Positions 1 through 6,103 of a DNA stretch of 7,927 bases are shown piece by piece (the stretch's first letter is position 1; every line of letters begins with the position of its first letter). The notes under the pieces are model-generated. The model had not been told where the DNA came from. It saw only the letters and a program-made list of their open reading frames with translations, and ran no database searches. The translations under genes were made by a program, and so were the position numbers. The DNA comes from CAYTQK01 sp964439745 (GTDB taxonomy: Bacteria > Desulfobacterota > Desulfobacteria > Desulfobacterales > Desulfosudaceae). The stretch is from contig CAYTQK010000156.1 of NCBI GenBank assembly GCA_964439745.1, forward strand, positions 1-7,927, read 5' to 3'.

Positions 1-1
1 C

Positions 2-664
2 AGACCGGCCCGGCAACACGTCCTGGCCGGGGTAGCAGGCTCCACTAACAGGGCCCATGAGTCGTTTGAAGCGGAAGGGAACATGCGCCAGCCCCCGCCC
101 CTTTCCGCCGCCCCGCACTGTCCCCTGGCCGTTGCTGTAGCAAAAAAATTCTACGAATATCTTTCCGGGATGAATTTCCGTCCGGCCCGATGCGATGTTT
201 ATTCTTTCCTGTTCGGGCGCAGAATCGACAACGAACCGTCTCTTTTTCGAAAAATTCTCAAGGCCCATATCGAAAAACCGGTTCGTTTCCACCCGCAGAT
301 TGAGCGGATGTACCAGGACGGCGTTCGGGTTTTCATTGAAATCGGTCCCTCCGGCATCCTGACCCGTCTGGTCGGCCAGATTCTGGGGGACAGGCCGCAC
401 CTGGCCCTGTGCACGGATCATAAAAAAACCGATGCCGTGCTGATATTTCTGAATACGGTAGCGGATCTGGCAAAAGAAGGACTCATCCGCAACCTGGATG
501 TCCTCTGGGAAGGATATGAAATTCCCGGCCATGACGTATCTCCTGCGGGGGAAAATGCCACGCCTGCCGGAAATAATGGTAAAGAAACAGAAAAACGACT
601 CAAGAAACTGGAGCTGGAATTTGCCCGGATCGAGCAGGAACAGATGCCCGCCCAGGCAAGGTAA
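2..664 (+). CDS. Acyltransferase (AT) domain, C-terminal part of a polyketide/fatty-acid-synthase-type protein (5' partial)
   Basis: This is the C-terminal half of a malonyl-CoA/acyl-CoA transferase domain as found in type I PKS and PUFA-synthase-like enzymes, which load acyl groups onto a carrier protein. The frame is open from base 2, and the residues before the first ATG (83) already resemble the family ('RQHVLAG' like the usual 'xQxVLSG' strand, then 'FEAEG'), so I treat the gene as entering from outside the window rather than starting at 83. The catalytic-His segment reads 'SAAPHCPLA' (family: 'SAAFHSPL'; His codon 116-118). It is followed by 'KPVRF', 'FIEIGPSGILTRLV' and 'LWEGY', all in family order. 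The active-site Ser (GHSxG) would lie upstream and is not visible. After the domain come about 25 charged residues (ETEKRLKKLELEF...) that look helical or coiled-coil. No carrier domain follows. The part around 'VYSFLFGRR' departs from consensus, so decay is possible. Confident of the domain, unsure of the full protein. Confidence 0.75.
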   Translation, partial: RPARQHVLAGVAGSTNRAHESFEAEGNMRQPPPLSAAPHCPLAVAVAKKFYEYLSGMNFRPARCDVYSFLFGRRIDNEPSLFRKILKAHIEKPVRFHPQIERMYQDGVRVFIEIGPSGILTRLVGQILGDRPHLALCTDHKKTDAVLIFLNTVADLAKEGLIRNLDVLWEGYEIPGHDVSPAGENATPAGNNGKETEKRLKKLELEFARIEQEQMPAQAR

Positions 665-674
665 CCTGGACCTG

Positions 675-693
675 TCATCGATTTTTTCGACGA
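675..693. other. Small imperfect inverted repeat between convergent genes
   Basis: TCATCGA (675-681) and TCGACGA (687-693) can pair over seven positions with one mismatch around a T5 loop. It lies just after the acyltransferase stop (664) in the 138-bp gap between converging gene ends (664 and 803). No U-tract follows on either strand, so it is at best a weak, possibly bidirectional terminator. The rest of the gap is AT-rich and shows nothing else. Confidence 0.2.
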
Positions 694-802
694 TAGTTGC
701 TTAAGCGATAAACTTCAAATAGTTATAGATATTTCCTGCCTCTTTTTCAAAATACAAATGGTAACTGGCTGTGCCGCTCGCATTGCCCCTGAATGATCAA
801 TG

Positions 803-2323
803 TCAGCGGTTGTAGAGGTCGTTGGACATGAACACCGGGTCGGTGGTCAGGTTGACGCCCAGGCGCCGGATACCCTCCTCATCACCCGGCGAGGGCAGAT
901 GGGTCATGTGCATCTCGCAGTCCCGGAACTCCTTGAGCTTTTCCATGGCCAACTGTACCGTGTGATTGGAGATGGCGCTGATGGACAGGGCGATAAGGGT
1001 CTCCTGCAGGTCGAGGCTCATGTTCTTGCCGCCGAGGATGCCGGTTTTCAGTTCCGTCACGGAATCACAGATATTCTGGGGCAGCAGGTGAATCTTGGAA
1101 GGGATGCCGGCCAGGTGCTTCAGGGCCCGGGTAATCACGCTGGAGGCGCCGTGCATGCGGGGAGAATTGCTGCCGGAAATGACGGTGCCGTCCTTGAGCT
1201 GGATGGCCGCGCCGAAAAAGACCCCGTCGTTGCCCAGCCGGGGATCCTCCTCCGCGGCCAGGGCCGCCTGCCGCGCCGGGCCGACCACGGGCCGGTCCTC
1301 GACGGTGAGATTGTACTCCTTCATCAGCAGTTCCGCCCGTTCCACTGTTTTTTTATCGCTCATGCCCAGGGCGTATTCGCACTGATAGCGGAGATACCGG
1401 CGGATGAGCTCCTGCTGGGCCGCTTCGCGGGCGCCCTCATCATCGACAATGGCAAAGCCCACCCGGTTGACCCCCATCTCGGTGGGTGACTTGTAGCAGC
1501 AGGCAGCCCCGGAAATTCGTTCCAGGATCCGCCGCAAGACGGGAAAAATATCCACGTCGCGATTGTAGTTGACCGCCTGGGTGCCATAGGCCTCCAGGTG
1601 AAAAGGGTCGATCATGTTGATGTCGGCCAGGTCGGCGGTGGCGGCCTCGTAAGCGGCATTGACCGGGTGCTTGAGGGAAAGATTCCAGACCGGAAAGGTT
1701 TCAAACTTGGCGTATCCCGCGGAAATGCCGCGGCGGTTGTCGTGATACATCTGGGACAGGCAAGTGGCCATTTTGCCGCTGCCCGGCCCCGGCCCGGTGA
1801 CAATCACCAGGGGGGCATCGGTGGCAATATAATCATTCACCCCGTATCCCTCCTCGCTGACAATCAGGTCGACGTCGGTGGGATAGCCCTTGGTGAAATA
1901 GTGGATAAACACGTCGATGCCGCGCCGTTCCAGCTTGTTCTTGAAGATGATCGCGGCCGGCTGTTTTTCAAAGCGGGTGATGATCACCCCCCGTACCCGG
2001 ATGCCCCATTGTTTCAGGTCATCAATGAGCTTGAGGATATCGGTTTCATAGGTAATACCGAAATCAGCCCGCAGCTTTTTGCGTTCGATATCGCCGGCAT
2101 AGATGCAGATCAGCACCTCGGCCTGGTCCTTGAGCTCCTGCAGGAGCCGGATTTTAATATTGGGATCATAGCCGGGCAGGACGCGGGCGGCGTGATAGTC
2201 GCAGATGAGTTTGCCGCCGAATTCCAGGTAGAGCTTGTCGCCGAACTGCTTGATCCGCTCCCGGATCTCTCCGGCCTGTTCTGTCAGATACCGTTCATTG
2301 TCAAAAATCGCTTTTGGAATCAT
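803..2323 (-). CDS. DUF1846 domain-containing protein (conserved, function unknown)
   Basis: This 506-aa protein matches the DUF1846 family (Pfam PF08903), found mainly in anaerobes and Firmicutes; family members are about 500 aa, so it is full length. Highly conserved stretches are visible: 'FDNERYL' near residue 7, 'LYLEFGGKL' and 'DYHAARVLPG' (31-51), a glycine-rich P-loop-like segment 'GPGPGSGKMAT' (177-187), 'GYAKFETFP' and 'LKHPVNAAYEAATADL' (203-232), 'MIDPFHLEAYG' (237-247) and 'YKSPTEMGVN' (277-286). The P-loop-like segment suggests nucleotide or phosphate binding, but no reaction is established to my knowledge. There is no signal peptide or membrane segment, so it should be cytoplasmic. 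The frame is open to an ATG at 2398, but I chose the ATG at 2323: AGAAGG sits 6 nt upstream and family similarity begins there. It is the last gene of the minus-strand cluster, 110 bp after the C_GCAxxG gene. Confidence 0.9.
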   Translation of the reverse strand: MIPKAIFDNERYLTEQAGEIRERIKQFGDKLYLEFGGKLICDYHAARVLPGYDPNIKIRLLQELKDQAEVLICIYAGDIERKKLRADFGITYETDILKLIDDLKQWGIRVRGVIITRFEKQPAAIIFKNKLERRGIDVFIHYFTKGYPTDVDLIVSEEGYGVNDYIATDAPLVIVTGPGPGSGKMATCLSQMYHDNRRGISAGYAKFETFPVWNLSLKHPVNAAYEAATADLADINMIDPFHLEAYGTQAVNYNRDVDIFPVLRRILERISGAACCYKSPTEMGVNRVGFAIVDDEGAREAAQQELIRRYLRYQCEYALGMSDKKTVERAELLMKEYNLTVEDRPVVGPARQAALAAEEDPRLGNDGVFFGAAIQLKDGTVISGSNSPRMHGASSVITRALKHLAGIPSKIHLLPQNICDSVTELKTGILGGKNMSLDLQETLIALSISAISNHTVQLAMEKLKEFRDCEMHMTHLPSPGDEEGIRRLGVNLTTDPVFMSNDLYNR

Positions 2324-2433
2324 TCCCATCCTTCTTGTGCATATTTCGAAGATACCCGTGTCCAGATCCCCGCTGGCCGCGGGTACAAACCTGATCACCG
2401 GTCACCTTCTCATAGCAGGGGCAATGGCGGGTG

Positions 2434-2958
2434 TCAACGCCCCGTCCCGGCGGCATCGCCCGACCGGGCTTCCAGGATAATTTCCGTGGTCATTCTGGCC
2501 ACTTCTCCTACCAGCGAAGAACAGGTCTCCAGCAGACCGGCCGTCATGGCGGCTTCCAGCTCCGCCGGGTCATATAAATTGTAAAACCGGCCAAAAAAAG
2601 AAGTCTGCAGATCCGCGCACCGGCAGGCACCGTACTTTTCCACAAAACGGTCATGGAGCTGCTTGGCCAGCAGGTTGGCCGGAACCAGTTTCATGATATC
2701 CCCGAAATCTTCCTTGTCCCGACCGAAAAAATAACCGATGGCCAGCACCCCGCCGGAAAGCGCCCCGCAATGACCGTCACCGGTCAGTCCCACCCCGTCG
2801 GCCAGGCCGGCAGCCGCCTTGAAAACGGCATCCTCCTGCACCTCCAGGGCGTCGAAAATTCCCGCCAGCGTACATTGCGGACACCCCCCGCTTTTCATTT
2901 CATACTGCTTGGCCCGGGTATAGGCCAGATCCAGAATGTCCTGATTGTCTTTTCCCAT
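2434..2958 (-). CDS. C_GCAxxG_C_C family cysteine-rich protein (putative redox protein)
   Basis: This 174-aa protein carries the cysteine pattern of the C_GCAxxG_C_C family (TIGR01909/PF09719), small proteins of anaerobes assumed to bind metal or act in redox chemistry; the precise function is unknown. Cysteines sit at 26 and 29 ('GGCPQC'), 64 ('GHCGALSGG', the glycine-rich core), 112 and 114 ('GACRC') and 146. An N-terminal helix precedes the first Cys pair, and the protein is otherwise soluble with no signal peptide. A longer reading from ATG 3009 exists. I prefer ATG 2958, because AGGAG lies 8 nt upstream and the extra 17 residues look unrelated to the family. The gene starts 59 bp after the thioesterase stop and precedes the DUF1846 gene on the same strand, which suggests co-transcription. 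The family assignment is confident, the role is not. Confidence 0.82.
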   Translation of the reverse strand: MGKDNQDILDLAYTRAKQYEMKSGGCPQCTLAGIFDALEVQEDAVFKAAAGLADGVGLTGDGHCGALSGGVLAIGYFFGRDKEDFGDIMKLVPANLLAKQLHDRFVEKYGACRCADLQTSFFGRFYNLYDPAELEAAMTAGLLETCSSLVGEVARMTTEIILEARSGDAAGTGR

Positions 2959-3017
2959 GAGATCGACTCCTGATAATGTTTCCGTAAGAAAAAGATCCGT
3001 GAAAACCACACTTCAGA

Positions 3018-3401
3018 TCAATCCAGCACATGCCGGGCCGGCACAAAACAGGTAAACCGTCCCTGAAATACTTCGGCTTCCCCCCGGCGCACGGCGACCG
3101 TGACGACATGCTTCTTTTTTTCGACGCTCTCCACGGCGGCCTCGGCGGTGAGCGTCTCCCCGACCCGGACCGGACGGGTAAAAGTTACCGCGGCCCCGCC
3201 CAGGACCACATGGGGATCGTTAACCGCCAGCATGGCCGCATAATCCGCCAGGCCAAAGACGAATCCGCCATGAACCAGCCCCCGGTCATCTGCCGCCATG
3301 CGGTCCGTTGTTGTCAATTCCACCTTGCTGTACCCGGCAGCCAGTTCCCTGGGGCGGCCGCACAGCTCCCGGTCGATTGTTTTGTGTGTCGAAATTTCCA
3401 T
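3018..3401 (-). CDS. Hotdog-fold thioesterase (PaaI/4HBT-like)
   Basis: The 127-aa product has the size and pattern of a single-domain hotdog thioesterase, which hydrolyses acyl-CoA or acyl-ACP thioesters as an oligomer in the cytoplasm. The signature 'GLVHGGFVFGLADYAAML' (41-58) contains the conserved HGG and the following Asp of the central helix. Typical beta strands follow: 'AAVTFTRPVRVGETLTAEA' (70-88) and 'HVVTVAVRRGEAEVFQGRFTCFV' (98-120). The first ~25 residues are a normal N-terminal lead-in. Start ATG at 3401 has a TGAGGT ribosome-binding site 4 nt upstream. It sits 98 bp after the GNAT gene and 59 bp before the C_GCAxxG gene, on the same strand. The substrate cannot be read from the sequence; family members range from phenylacetyl-CoA to general acyl-CoA clean-up enzymes. 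Confidence 0.88.
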   Translation of the reverse strand: MEISTHKTIDRELCGRPRELAAGYSKVELTTTDRMAADDRGLVHGGFVFGLADYAAMLAVNDPHVVLGGAAVTFTRPVRVGETLTAEAAVESVEKKKHVVTVAVRRGEAEVFQGRFTCFVPARHVLD

Positions 3402-3439
3402 GATACCTCATCCGCTGTCTTTCCGGTCCGCCAGGAGGC

Positions 3440-3457
3440 GCCCGGTTTCACCCGGGC
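3440..3457 (-). other. GC hairpin between GNAT and thioesterase genes
   Basis: GCCCGG (3440-3445) and CCGGGC (3452-3457) form a perfect 6-bp stem with a 6-nt loop in the 98-bp gap after the GNAT stop. No T-tract follows on the minus strand, so it is not a standard terminator. It could mark partial termination or mRNA processing within the cluster. Confidence 0.25.
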
Positions 3458-3499
3458 CGCTGCCGTTTCCGGCATTTTCGCGCCCCACCCACTTTCCGG

Positions 3500-4309
3500 T
3501 CAGTCCTCCTCCCGGTAAAACCACATGTACCAGGGATACCGGGTAAACTCGCGATAGCCCATGGCCCGGTAGACCGGCTCGCCCAAGGGGCTGGCCTGAA
3601 GCACTACCTGCCGGGCGCCCATGGCAAAGGACCGGTTGCCGGCCAGGCGGGTGCATTGATCGGCCAACCCCCGGCCGCGATGGGTTTCAATGGTACCGAC
3701 CCAGTATATGCCGGCAATACCGTGGCTCAAAAAAGCCATGGCCGCGGCAGCCGGCACTCCGCCGTCATACGCCACTACCGGAATGACATAAGGCTTGCAC
3801 ATCCGTTCCGGCCGGGCGAACAGCCGCCGGCCGGTATCTTCGGGAAGTCCCAGGCTTTGATAACTGGCCACGGTAACCGCCGCAAAATCAGCCATAACTT
3901 CCCGGTCTGCCGCCACCCGGACGGTCACGTCACCCTTCAAGCGTCGGTCCGGCAGGGGCGCAGCCAGATGCATGCCCGGCGGACTGCCGATCCGGATCAT
4001 GCCGCGGTCTTCGCAGGTACGCTCCAGGACGGTATCGGCATGACCGCGCAGGTACAGATTGAACCCCCGGCGGCGCTGCCTGTAAAAGGCCATCAGCCGG
4101 TCAAACATCTCCACCGCCTCCGGCCGCTGATCCGATCCCAGTCGCATGACAAAATTGGAAGCCGGAAAGGCATCCGCCCCGACCGTCATGATCAGGTCGT
4201 CTGATTCGACGATTTCATAATCCTCCTGCCACCGGGTCAATTCGCAGTTAAAGGCCGCCAGGTTCTGATCTCCCAGATACAGCAGTTCCGCATGGCTGAT
4301 GGTGGTCAA
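3500..4309 (-). CDS. GNAT family N-acetyltransferase, probable TTG start
   Basis: The 269-aa product transfers an acetyl group from acetyl-CoA to an unknown amine. The GNAT fold is in the C-terminal half: 'YVIPVVAYDGGVPAAAAMAFLS' (174-195) is the beta-strand pair before motif A. Motif A is 'IYWVGTIETHRGRGLADQ' (201-218) with R-x-x-G-x-A for pyrophosphate binding. 'VVLQASPLGEPVYRAMGYRE' (235-254) is the family's motif B region. The N-terminal half (about 1-125) is helical and less conserved, perhaps a second degenerate GNAT-like or substrate domain. The frame stays open to ATG 4546, but the extra 79 residues are low-complexity and unlike the rest (His/Asp/Arg runs). I therefore chose TTG at 4309: it has a strong AGGAAAGGA ribosome-binding site 7 nt upstream and leads straight into 'TTISHAELLYL'. 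It is probably the first gene of the minus-strand cluster. Confidence 0.8.
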   Translation of the reverse strand: MTTISHAELLYLGDQNLAAFNCELTRWQEDYEIVESDDLIMTVGADAFPASNFVMRLGSDQRPEAVEMFDRLMAFYRQRRRGFNLYLRGHADTVLERTCEDRGMIRIGSPPGMHLAAPLPDRRLKGDVTVRVAADREVMADFAAVTVASYQSLGLPEDTGRRLFARPERMCKPYVIPVVAYDGGVPAAAAMAFLSHGIAGIYWVGTIETHRGRGLADQCTRLAGNRSFAMGARQVVLQASPLGEPVYRAMGYREFTRYPWYMWFYREED

Positions 4310-4380
4310 GGCAATTTCCTTTCCTGATTCGCAGATTCTCCGGAGGCCGGCAGTTGTCGGGCCGCTTCCGGCTTTGGTTA

Positions 4381-4409
4381 ACCATACAATTGTTTTTTTC
4401 CGGGGACAA
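4381..4409 (-). promoter_or_regulatory. Candidate sigma70-like promoter for the GNAT cluster
   Basis: On the minus strand, TTGTCC (4409-4404) and TATGGT (4386-4381) are separated by 17 nt, each matching the -35 and -10 consensus at four of six positions. Transcription would begin near 4374, giving a leader of about 65 nt to the TTG start at 4309. This would put the longer ATG (4546) outside the transcript and supports the shorter start. Confidence 0.4.
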
Positions 4410-4411
4410 GG

Positions 4412-4425
4412 ATGATGATCATCAT
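4412..4425. promoter_or_regulatory. Perfect 14-bp palindrome, candidate operator
   Basis: ATGATGATCATCAT is its own reverse complement. It lies 2 bp upstream of the candidate -35 of the GNAT promoter, in the divergent region. The position suits a dimeric regulator, but no regulator gene is nearby and the partly repetitive makeup (ATG/ATC) leaves chance open. Confidence 0.35.
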
Positions 4426-4526
4426 GGGAACCATCCATTCGAAAAGGCCGGGTAGACAGTGCCACCGTTTTTTTGCGGAAAGTCTGGCTCCATCCATGAT
4501 CTTTGGCCGACAGGGGCGCGGCTGGA

Positions 4527-4555
4527 TTGACGCGGCGGACTGCCACTGTTACAAT
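4527..4555 (+). promoter_or_regulatory. Sigma70-like promoter of the MscS gene
   Basis: TTGACG (4527-4532) and TACAAT (4550-4555) are separated by exactly 17 nt, each a five-of-six match to consensus. Transcription should start near 4562, leaving a leader of about 23 nt that contains the GGAGAG ribosome-binding site (4573-4578) six nt before ATG 4585. It suggests housekeeping expression of the channel gene. Confidence 0.65.
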
Positions 4556-4584
4556 AATTTAAATCATTTTCCGGAGAGACCATT

Positions 4585-5715
4585 ATGCTGCCAAAGACAT
4601 GGCGACTGTTGGGCCTGATTCTGCTGCTGACAGGAATGATCACGGCCGCCGGCCTGACCGGTTCGCGGTTGCTCGCTGCCCAGTCGCCGGACGGCCAGGG
4701 GGCGGAACAGCGGCAAGCCGCCAACGGCCAAGGCCACGTCACGCCCAAGACCGGCGAATCGTCACCGGAACTGTCTTTCTGGCAACGCGCCAACTCCTTC
4801 ATAACCGGATCCACCGGATCGGTTCAAACCACCCTGGACCATAAAATCTGGTCGTTCGATGGTAACAACGTGACGCTGCGGAAATTGATCGTGGCCGCCC
4901 TCCTCCTGATCATCGGGCTGCTGGTGGTCCGCTTTATTCTCCAATACCTGTTCCGCCGGATGATCCAGCAGACCTCACTCAAGCCGGCCACTGCCCAGAC
5001 CATCGTCAAACTGCTGACCTATTTCGCCTACCTTTCGGTCCTCCTATTTGCCCTGCGGATCGTCAACATTCCCCTGGCGGCGTTCGCCTTCCTGGGCGGT
5101 GCCATCGCCATCGGGGTGGGCTTCGGCGCCCAGAACCTGATCAATAATTTTATCAGCGGTTTCATTATCATGGGTGAACGGCCCATTCAATTGGGCGACC
5201 TGATCGAACTGGAAGGGATCCTGGGGAAGGTCGAGGATATCGGCGCGCGGTGCACCCGGGTGCGGACCGGGGAGAACATCCGCATCCTGGTGCCCAACAG
5301 CAGCTTTCTGGAAAAAAATATTACCAACTGGACCATCTCGGACAAGCGGATCCGCACCTTTGTCCGGGTGGGGGTAGTGTATGGCTCGCCGGTGAAAACC
5401 GTGCGGGAACTCCTGCTGGAGGCGGTCCGGAAAGATCCGCGGATTCAGTCCTCTCCCGCCCCTTTTGTCCTGTTCACGGATTTCGGGGACAACGCCCTCA
5501 TTTTTGACGTCTATTTCTGGATCGTCATTGAAAGTGTCATCGAGCGCAAAACCATCGAAAGCGAAGTGCGCTTCCGCATTGAGGAAGTCTTCGGCCGGGC
5601 CGGCATCGTCATCGCCTTTCCCCAGCGCGACGTGCACCTGGATGCCTCCCGGCCCCTGCCGGTGGAGTTCGTCCGGCGGCAGTCAAAGGACTCGGCCACG
5701 CCGACAAAAGAATAA
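4585..5715 (+). CDS. MscS-family small-conductance mechanosensitive channel
   Basis: This 376-aa inner-membrane protein should form a homoheptameric channel that opens under membrane tension and releases solutes on hypo-osmotic shock. A hydrophobic N-terminal segment (8-30, ending 'LLAAQ') looks like a signal peptide or first helix. A hydrophilic loop of about 65 residues, Gln/Gly/Ser-rich, follows. Transmembrane helices then lie at about 99-119 and 138-158. The pore-lining TM3 starts near 163 with the family's glycine/alanine pattern 'LGGAIAIGVGFGAQNLINNF' (170-189), followed by 'SGFIIMGERPIQLGDLIEL' (191-209). The beta domain ('GKVEDIGARCTRVRT', 'VPNSSFLEKNITNW') and the alpha/beta C-terminal domain reach 'IAFPQRDVHL' (343-352). 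Length is somewhat above E. coli MscS because of the N-terminal loop. GGAGAG precedes the ATG and a good promoter lies upstream. It appears to be transcribed alone. Confidence 0.92.
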   Translation: MLPKTWRLLGLILLLTGMITAAGLTGSRLLAAQSPDGQGAEQRQAANGQGHVTPKTGESSPELSFWQRANSFITGSTGSVQTTLDHKIWSFDGNNVTLRKLIVAALLLIIGLLVVRFILQYLFRRMIQQTSLKPATAQTIVKLLTYFAYLSVLLFALRIVNIPLAAFAFLGGAIAIGVGFGAQNLINNFISGFIIMGERPIQLGDLIELEGILGKVEDIGARCTRVRTGENIRILVPNSSFLEKNITNWTISDKRIRTFVRVGVVYGSPVKTVRELLLEAVRKDPRIQSSPAPFVLFTDFGDNALIFDVYFWIVIESVIERKTIESEVRFRIEEVFGRAGIVIAFPQRDVHLDASRPLPVEFVRRQSKDSATPTKE

Positions 5716-5752
5716 CCCGCTTCGACACCACCCTTCCCGGCCCCGTCCGCGT

Positions 5753-5814
5753 GGCGGTGAAGAACGATCATTCCGTCAGAAACCAGGGATGACCTTTCCT
5801 GAAAATTTACCGCC
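5753..5814. other. Nested imperfect inverted repeat downstream of the MscS gene
   Basis: An outer arm GGCGGTGAA (5753-5761) pairs with TTTACCGCC (5806-5814) with one G-T wobble. An inner arm TCATTCC (5768-5774) pairs with GGGATGA (5786-5792) with one wobble. The intervening arms are unequal (6 and 13 nt). There is no T-tract, so it may be an atypical terminator or a decayed repeat element. Confidence 0.3.
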
Positions 5815-5975
5815 GCATAATAACTGAAGTTCATATACTTATTCTAAATCGACTTTTACGAAGCCATCATTTTTGAAAGTGGATACCAAGATTTCTTTGC
5901 GCAGGGGGAAATTTTTATGGTGAAAGGCATAAGATACTGGAAGTCATGGAATAAGTGAGTCGTCGCTGGGCTTTT

Positions 5976-6015
5976 CGTCATTCCGAGGAGCACAGTGACG
6001 CGGGAATCTTGCCCA
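5976..6015 (+). repeat. Dispersed repeat, copy A
   Basis: This 40-bp unit begins CGTCATTCCGAGG and ends GGGAATCTTGCCCA. The same 13-bp head and 14-bp tail occur inverted at 7765-7806. The centre (AGCACAGTGACGC) differs from the other copy. CGTCA (5976-5980) and TGACG (5996-6000) form an internal inverted repeat. It fits an extragenic palindromic repeat. It contributes a false reading frame on the minus strand ('CAPRNDEK'), a peptide I recall from spurious ORFs over such repeats. Confidence 0.65.
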
Positions 6016-6065
6016 TTGGTACGCTTTTATACCGGTGAGCGCCGGCACCAAAGCAGAGTCGATTC

Positions 6066-6094
6066 TTGAAAAATTCCGGAAAAACAAGTAGAGT
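6066..6094 (+). promoter_or_regulatory. Weak sigma70-like promoter before the diguanylate cyclase
   Basis: TTGAAA (6066-6071) and TAGAGT (6089-6094) are 17 nt apart, matching consensus at five and four positions. The predicted start (about 6101) falls only a few bases before ATG 6104, implying either a nearly leaderless mRNA or translation from the in-frame ATG at 6143. Confidence 0.3.
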
Positions 6095-6103
6095 ATAGAA
6101 ATA

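Larger units (their letters stand above)
4310..4584. promoter_or_regulatory. Divergent intergenic control region between GNAT and MscS genes
   Basis: This 275-bp region separates two genes that point away from each other. It holds a sigma70-like promoter for each, a perfect palindrome and two runs of seven T, and no convincing coding sequence. An octamer CCATCCAT occurs twice (4431-4438 and 4491-4498), 60 bp apart. The minus-strand frame is open across it, but its composition does not look like protein. Confidence 0.6.
5716..6103. other. Gene-free stretch between MscS and diguanylate cyclase genes
   Basis: These 388 bp hold no credible gene; the one minus-strand frame (6165-5944) reads through a dispersed repeat. 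Visible items are a nested inverted repeat (5753-5814), an AT-richer patch (about 5815-5940), one copy of the dispersed repeat (5976-6015) and a weak promoter just before the cyclase. The stretch TCGACTTTTACGAAGCCATC (5849-5868) resembles a sequence I recall from many deltaproteobacterial intergenic regions, which is memory and not shown here. Confidence 0.6.

Noticed and set aside
800..1489. Plus-strand open frame of 229 codons
   Set aside because: Antisense shadow of the conserved C-terminal part of the DUF1846 gene, with no ribosome-binding site or family pattern.
1598..2584. Long plus-strand open frame (328 codons) opposite the DUF1846 and C_GCAxxG genes
   Set aside because: It is antisense to two proteins with clear family matches, has no recognisable domain, and runs across an intergenic gap; it is a by-product of G+C-rich codon use.
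3440..3457. Rho-independent terminator after the GNAT gene
   Set aside because: The 6-bp GC stem has no T-tract on the minus strand, so I list it only as a hairpin.
5044..5637. Minus-strand open frame of 197 codons inside the MscS gene
   Set aside because: Antisense to well-conserved MscS sequence.
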